Part shown: positions 62,501 to 64,000 of the stretch, in pieces
Layout of the letters: each line of letters begins with the position of its first letter
How positions within the stretch are numbered: the stretch's first letter is position 1
From: Hoeflea_A sp965216535
GTDB lineage: Bacteria > Pseudomonadota > Alphaproteobacteria > Rhizobiales > Rhizobiaceae
Assembly: GCA_965216535.1 (NCBI GenBank)
Contig: OZ244175.1
Coordinates: 3,534,001-3,598,000 of the forward strand
Reading direction: 5' to 3'
Length of the DNA: 64,000 bases
The notes under the pieces: generated by a model
What the model saw: the letters and a program-made list of their open reading frames with translations, nothing else
Databases searched by the model: none
What the model was told of the DNA's origin: nothing
Translations under genes and position numbers: made by a program

Positions 62501-64000
62501 GAGGTTTGATCACCGGTCGACTGGCTGTTGATCTGGATTTTGCTACCTGCTGGCTGCCCATCCGACCCAAACCGTTGAACGAATATATCGCCATGAGAAC
62601 CAATAACCCAGGACGACCACGCCACTAGAAAGCCGCCGTCTGAGAGCGCGGTGATGGAGGGGGCTCCAACAAACTCCGAGGTGTGGGTAGCGATCTCGAA
62701 CTCACTTCCATTCGCCTGGCCAGCAGAGTTGAATATCCGTGCAACGATACCGCCGTCGCCTGTTTCTCGATCATGAAATTCCCATACGGCAACGATGCTG
62801 CCATCAGTTAGCTGCGTAACGTTGGGGGCGCTATCATAGTCGAAAATATTTGAATTGAATTGAAATTCGCTGCCATTTGGTTGGCCGTCGGCATCATAGA
62901 GTTGACCGCGTACATCGTTCCCATCATCCCCGGCGCCGATATCGCGCCAAGTAACAATGAATCCGCCATCGTTAAGCGCAGCGATGCCCGGTACCGCGCC
63001 ACGCTCCAAGTAGGCGCTGATGAAAGTTGATTGGCCCGAATGGTGGAAATAGAAACCGTTCACGTCGATGTCGTTCCACGCGTGGACCAAACTACCATCG
63101 GTCAGTGTGGTCATGGATGAGTATAAAAAAGACCCCGACTCGAATAGAACCTCTCCGCCGTCCGCACGCACGTCGCGATCATTGCTCGCAACTGAAAAGT
63201 CGAATGTCTGCTCGGCACTGGTCACGCCATCGGATGCAACGACTTTCACCTGCAGCAGATCACCGGTGGTTCCTGCTGGCACAGTGCCGGTAAACCTGCC
63301 CGTCGCGGTATTGAAACCCAACCAGGACGGCAGCGCCGAGTCGTCCGCCAGCGTTGCTGTCAGAGTCAGCGTGTCGCCATCCGGATCGGTAAAAGCATCC
63401 GTCGGCAGGGTGAAGTCAATCTGCGCCCCTTCAACCGCCATAACATCATTCAGGGTCGTCCCCGTTTCCGGATCGTCATCGACCGGGCTGATCACCAGTG
63501 AGAACGTCTGGGTTGCCGGTGTCGAGCCGGCTTGTCCGTCGCTGGCCGAAACCTTGATGCTCAGCGTTCCGTTGTAGTCCTGCGGCGGCGTGCCGGAGAA
63601 CGTGCGGGTCGATGCGGCGAATGTCAGCCAGAAGGGCAGGGCGGATCCGTCCGCCAGCGTGGCGGTCAAGGTCAGCGTGTCGCCATCCGCATCGGTGAAG
63701 GCGTCCGACGGCAGAGAGAAGCTGACCGCGGTGTCCTCGTCGGACGACTGGTTTAGCAAGGTCGTGCCGACTTGCGGGTCCTGATTGGTGAGGGACAGAA
63801 CAAGCTCGCCGTCCACGAAGCCGTCGATGCTGATGCCGCCGTGGCCGATATCGGTCAGGGTGATCGTGACTTCGTCGGTGTTGCTGCCCAAACCATCGCT
63901 GTCGATCACCAGCCTGGCGTCGTTGTTGGTGCCGGCCTCGATCCACACGAAGTTGGAAAGGTTGGACACACCGTCCTCGTAGCCGATGATCAGTTGGCCA
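59578..64000 (-). CDS. giant extracellular protein with Ig-like, propeller-like, RTX and BspA-like repeats (5' end outside window)
   Basis: At least 1473 residues, open to the window edge, so the N-terminus is missing. In order from the edge: a calcium-binding-like segment (NLSNFVWIEAG); two Ig-like (He_PIG) repeats; seven repeats of about 50 residues ending in GGFVVTW-type strands (63130-62060), which suggests a seven-bladed propeller; an RTX block (GSEGNDTIEAGAGDDTVTGG) and an NLSGLI/DYVWIE segment (to about 61640); a third Ig-like repeat; a segment with BspA-like DUF285 repeats (WDVSSVTDMSSMF and relatives, 60725-60500); two more Ig-like repeats; and a short tail ENASSMLDNSGMG. That tail resembles the end of the DUF285 block (TGMLDNSGMS) and stops abruptly, so the original C-terminus may be lost. 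Probably a secreted adhesin. Confidence 0.88.
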   Translation of the reverse strand, partial: GQLIIGYEDGVSNLSNFVWIEAGTNNDARLVIDSDGLGSNTDEVTITLTDIGHGGISIDGFVDGELVLSLTNQDPQVGTTLLNQSSDEDTAVSFSLPSDAFTDADGDTLTLTATLADGSALPFWLTFAASTRTFSGTPPQDYNGTLSIKVSASDGQAGSTPATQTFSLVISPVDDDPETGTTLNDVMAVEGAQIDFTLPTDAFTDPDGDTLTLTATLADDSALPSWLGFNTATGRFTGTVPAGTTGDLLQVKVVASDGVTSAEQTFDFSVASNDRDVRADGGEVLFESGSFLYSSMTTLTDGSLVHAWNDIDVNGFYFHHSGQSTFISAYLERGAVPGIAALNDGGFIVTWRDIGAGDDGNDVRGQLYDADGQPNGSEFQFNSNIFDYDSAPNVTQLTDGSIVAVWEFHDRETGDGGIVARIFNSAGQANGSEFEIATHTSEFVGAPSITALSDGGFLVAWSSWVIGSHGDIFVQRFGSDGQPAGSKIQINSQSTGDQTSSTVTALTGGGFVVTWVQSGLDGSGNGVFAQIFDSFDQPVGGVFQVNTYATSDQSAPAITELTDGSFVITWHSYSQDGDEYGIFAQRYSASGQPLGEEFQINSSTTDSQETPNIGALPDGGFVVTWLSSDYNSYTEIFEQWYAADGSYLGGNIVGGNSAETIFGSEGNDTIEAGAGDDTVTGGEGTDTFVYSADTDGHDTITDFDAAEDVINLSGLIIDDGQPGFVLSDYVWIEESESGKATLVIDHDGTGAGTHLVRITLDSIDYSTIDPATFLSELQANGLLGNDPQVGTTLLNQSSEEDTAVSFTLPSDAFTDADGDTLTLSATLADGSALPSWLTFTASSGTFSGTPPQDYNGTLSIKVSASDGQTGSTPATQTFSLRISPVNDRPTGYVTIDGTVAEGQTLSANTTMLSDPDGLGTFAYQWQSSTDGVQWTDVSGATTGNFSPDAAQADQMLRVVVSYTDNQGTSESVTSALAGLSTAQIAALAEILEDSASPGGSGNANGVAVTDDQLALVADRIFEWNVDTYYEIINNMEWRYQWAIQQETGFSGLPTIAEIQAFIDAVNTDLSYLFSYYAARGEVDASFLVDWDVSLVTDMSYMFNGSDPFFHQAIGVWDVGSVTNMSNMFSYSSFNQNIGEWDVSSVTDMSSMFSSARSFDQDISSWDISALQNATGMLDNSGMSTANFDSLLESWSTDSSGVDDDDIDDIPLNIALGAAGLTYSNQEAYDRLVDNFGWTISGATYNRNPEVGTTLQNQSSDEDTAVSFSLPSDAFTDADGDTLTLTATLADGSALPSWLTFTASSGTFSGTPPQDYNGTLSIKVSASDGQYGSTPAAQTFSLIINPVNDDPAVGTTLEDQPSDLNTGSFSFTLPSDAFTDPDGDTLTLSATLADGSTLPSWVSFNASSGTFYGANLSDFEITVWASDGQDGSTPASQTFEVVRIHPSEPPRYPENASSMLDNSGMGSEHYDYLL

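Overview
The window looks like a chromosomal segment of an alphaproteobacterium, most likely a Hyphomicrobiales (Rhizobiales) member. This is inferred from the GC-rich sequence, dense gene packing, the short class I type sensor kinase, the rhizobial-style dihaem-anchor/2Fe-2S protein, class II DAHP synthase, the ligase/exonuclease repair pair and many TTG or GTG starts. I cannot name the genus from sequence alone. No rRNA, tRNA, CRISPR array, transposase or phage gene was seen.

Layout. 1-8.3 kb: partial TauE/SafE exporter, sensor kinase, GST-like protein, then a run rich in DNA repair genes (uracil-DNA glycosylase family, ATP-dependent ligase plus ligase-associated exonuclease, AlkD-like glycosylase) with an Lrp regulator and a beta-hydroxyacid dehydrogenase. 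8.4-13.3 kb: penicillin-acylase family protein facing an amino-acid ABC importer (binding protein and two permeases, no ATPase). 13.4-20.1 kb: seven collinear minus-strand genes, five of them for molybdenum cofactor and formate dehydrogenase maturation (moaA, fdhD, mobA, mobB, moeA), plus two transporters. 20.3-26.9 kb: a frameshifted methyltransferase, DUF971, a divergent marR/hydrolase pair, a PNPOx-like protein, DUF2332, class I fumarase and a TPR protein. 27.2-37.7 kb: an ada/2OG-oxygenase repair operon, MscS channel with a membrane 2Fe-2S protein, aquaporin, L,D-transpeptidase, phosphoglycolate phosphatase, rpiA and DUF2059. 37.8-47.4 kb: glutathione reductase, small enzymes, class II DAHP synthase, GFA protein, diacylglycerol kinase, hemerythrin-like protein and NAD synthase.

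From 47.4 kb the character changes. An AraC-type regulator is followed by a decayed copy of part of nadE, an about 0.7 kb gene-free leader with a strong hairpin, and a 3271-residue surface or secreted protein. That protein contains twelve almost identical 104-residue cadherin-like repeats, six diverged repeats arranged as three A/B pairs, a degenerate RTX segment and a C-terminal DUF4214 domain. Converging on it from the other strand is a second giant extracellular-type protein (5' end outside the window) with Ig-like repeats, seven propeller-like repeats, an RTX block and BspA-like repeats. This 16 kb adhesin region is the most unusual part of the window. Type I secretion genes, expected for such proteins, are not in the window.

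The start codons given here are my choice from Shine-Dalgarno spacing and family length; several differ from the longest possible reading frame.
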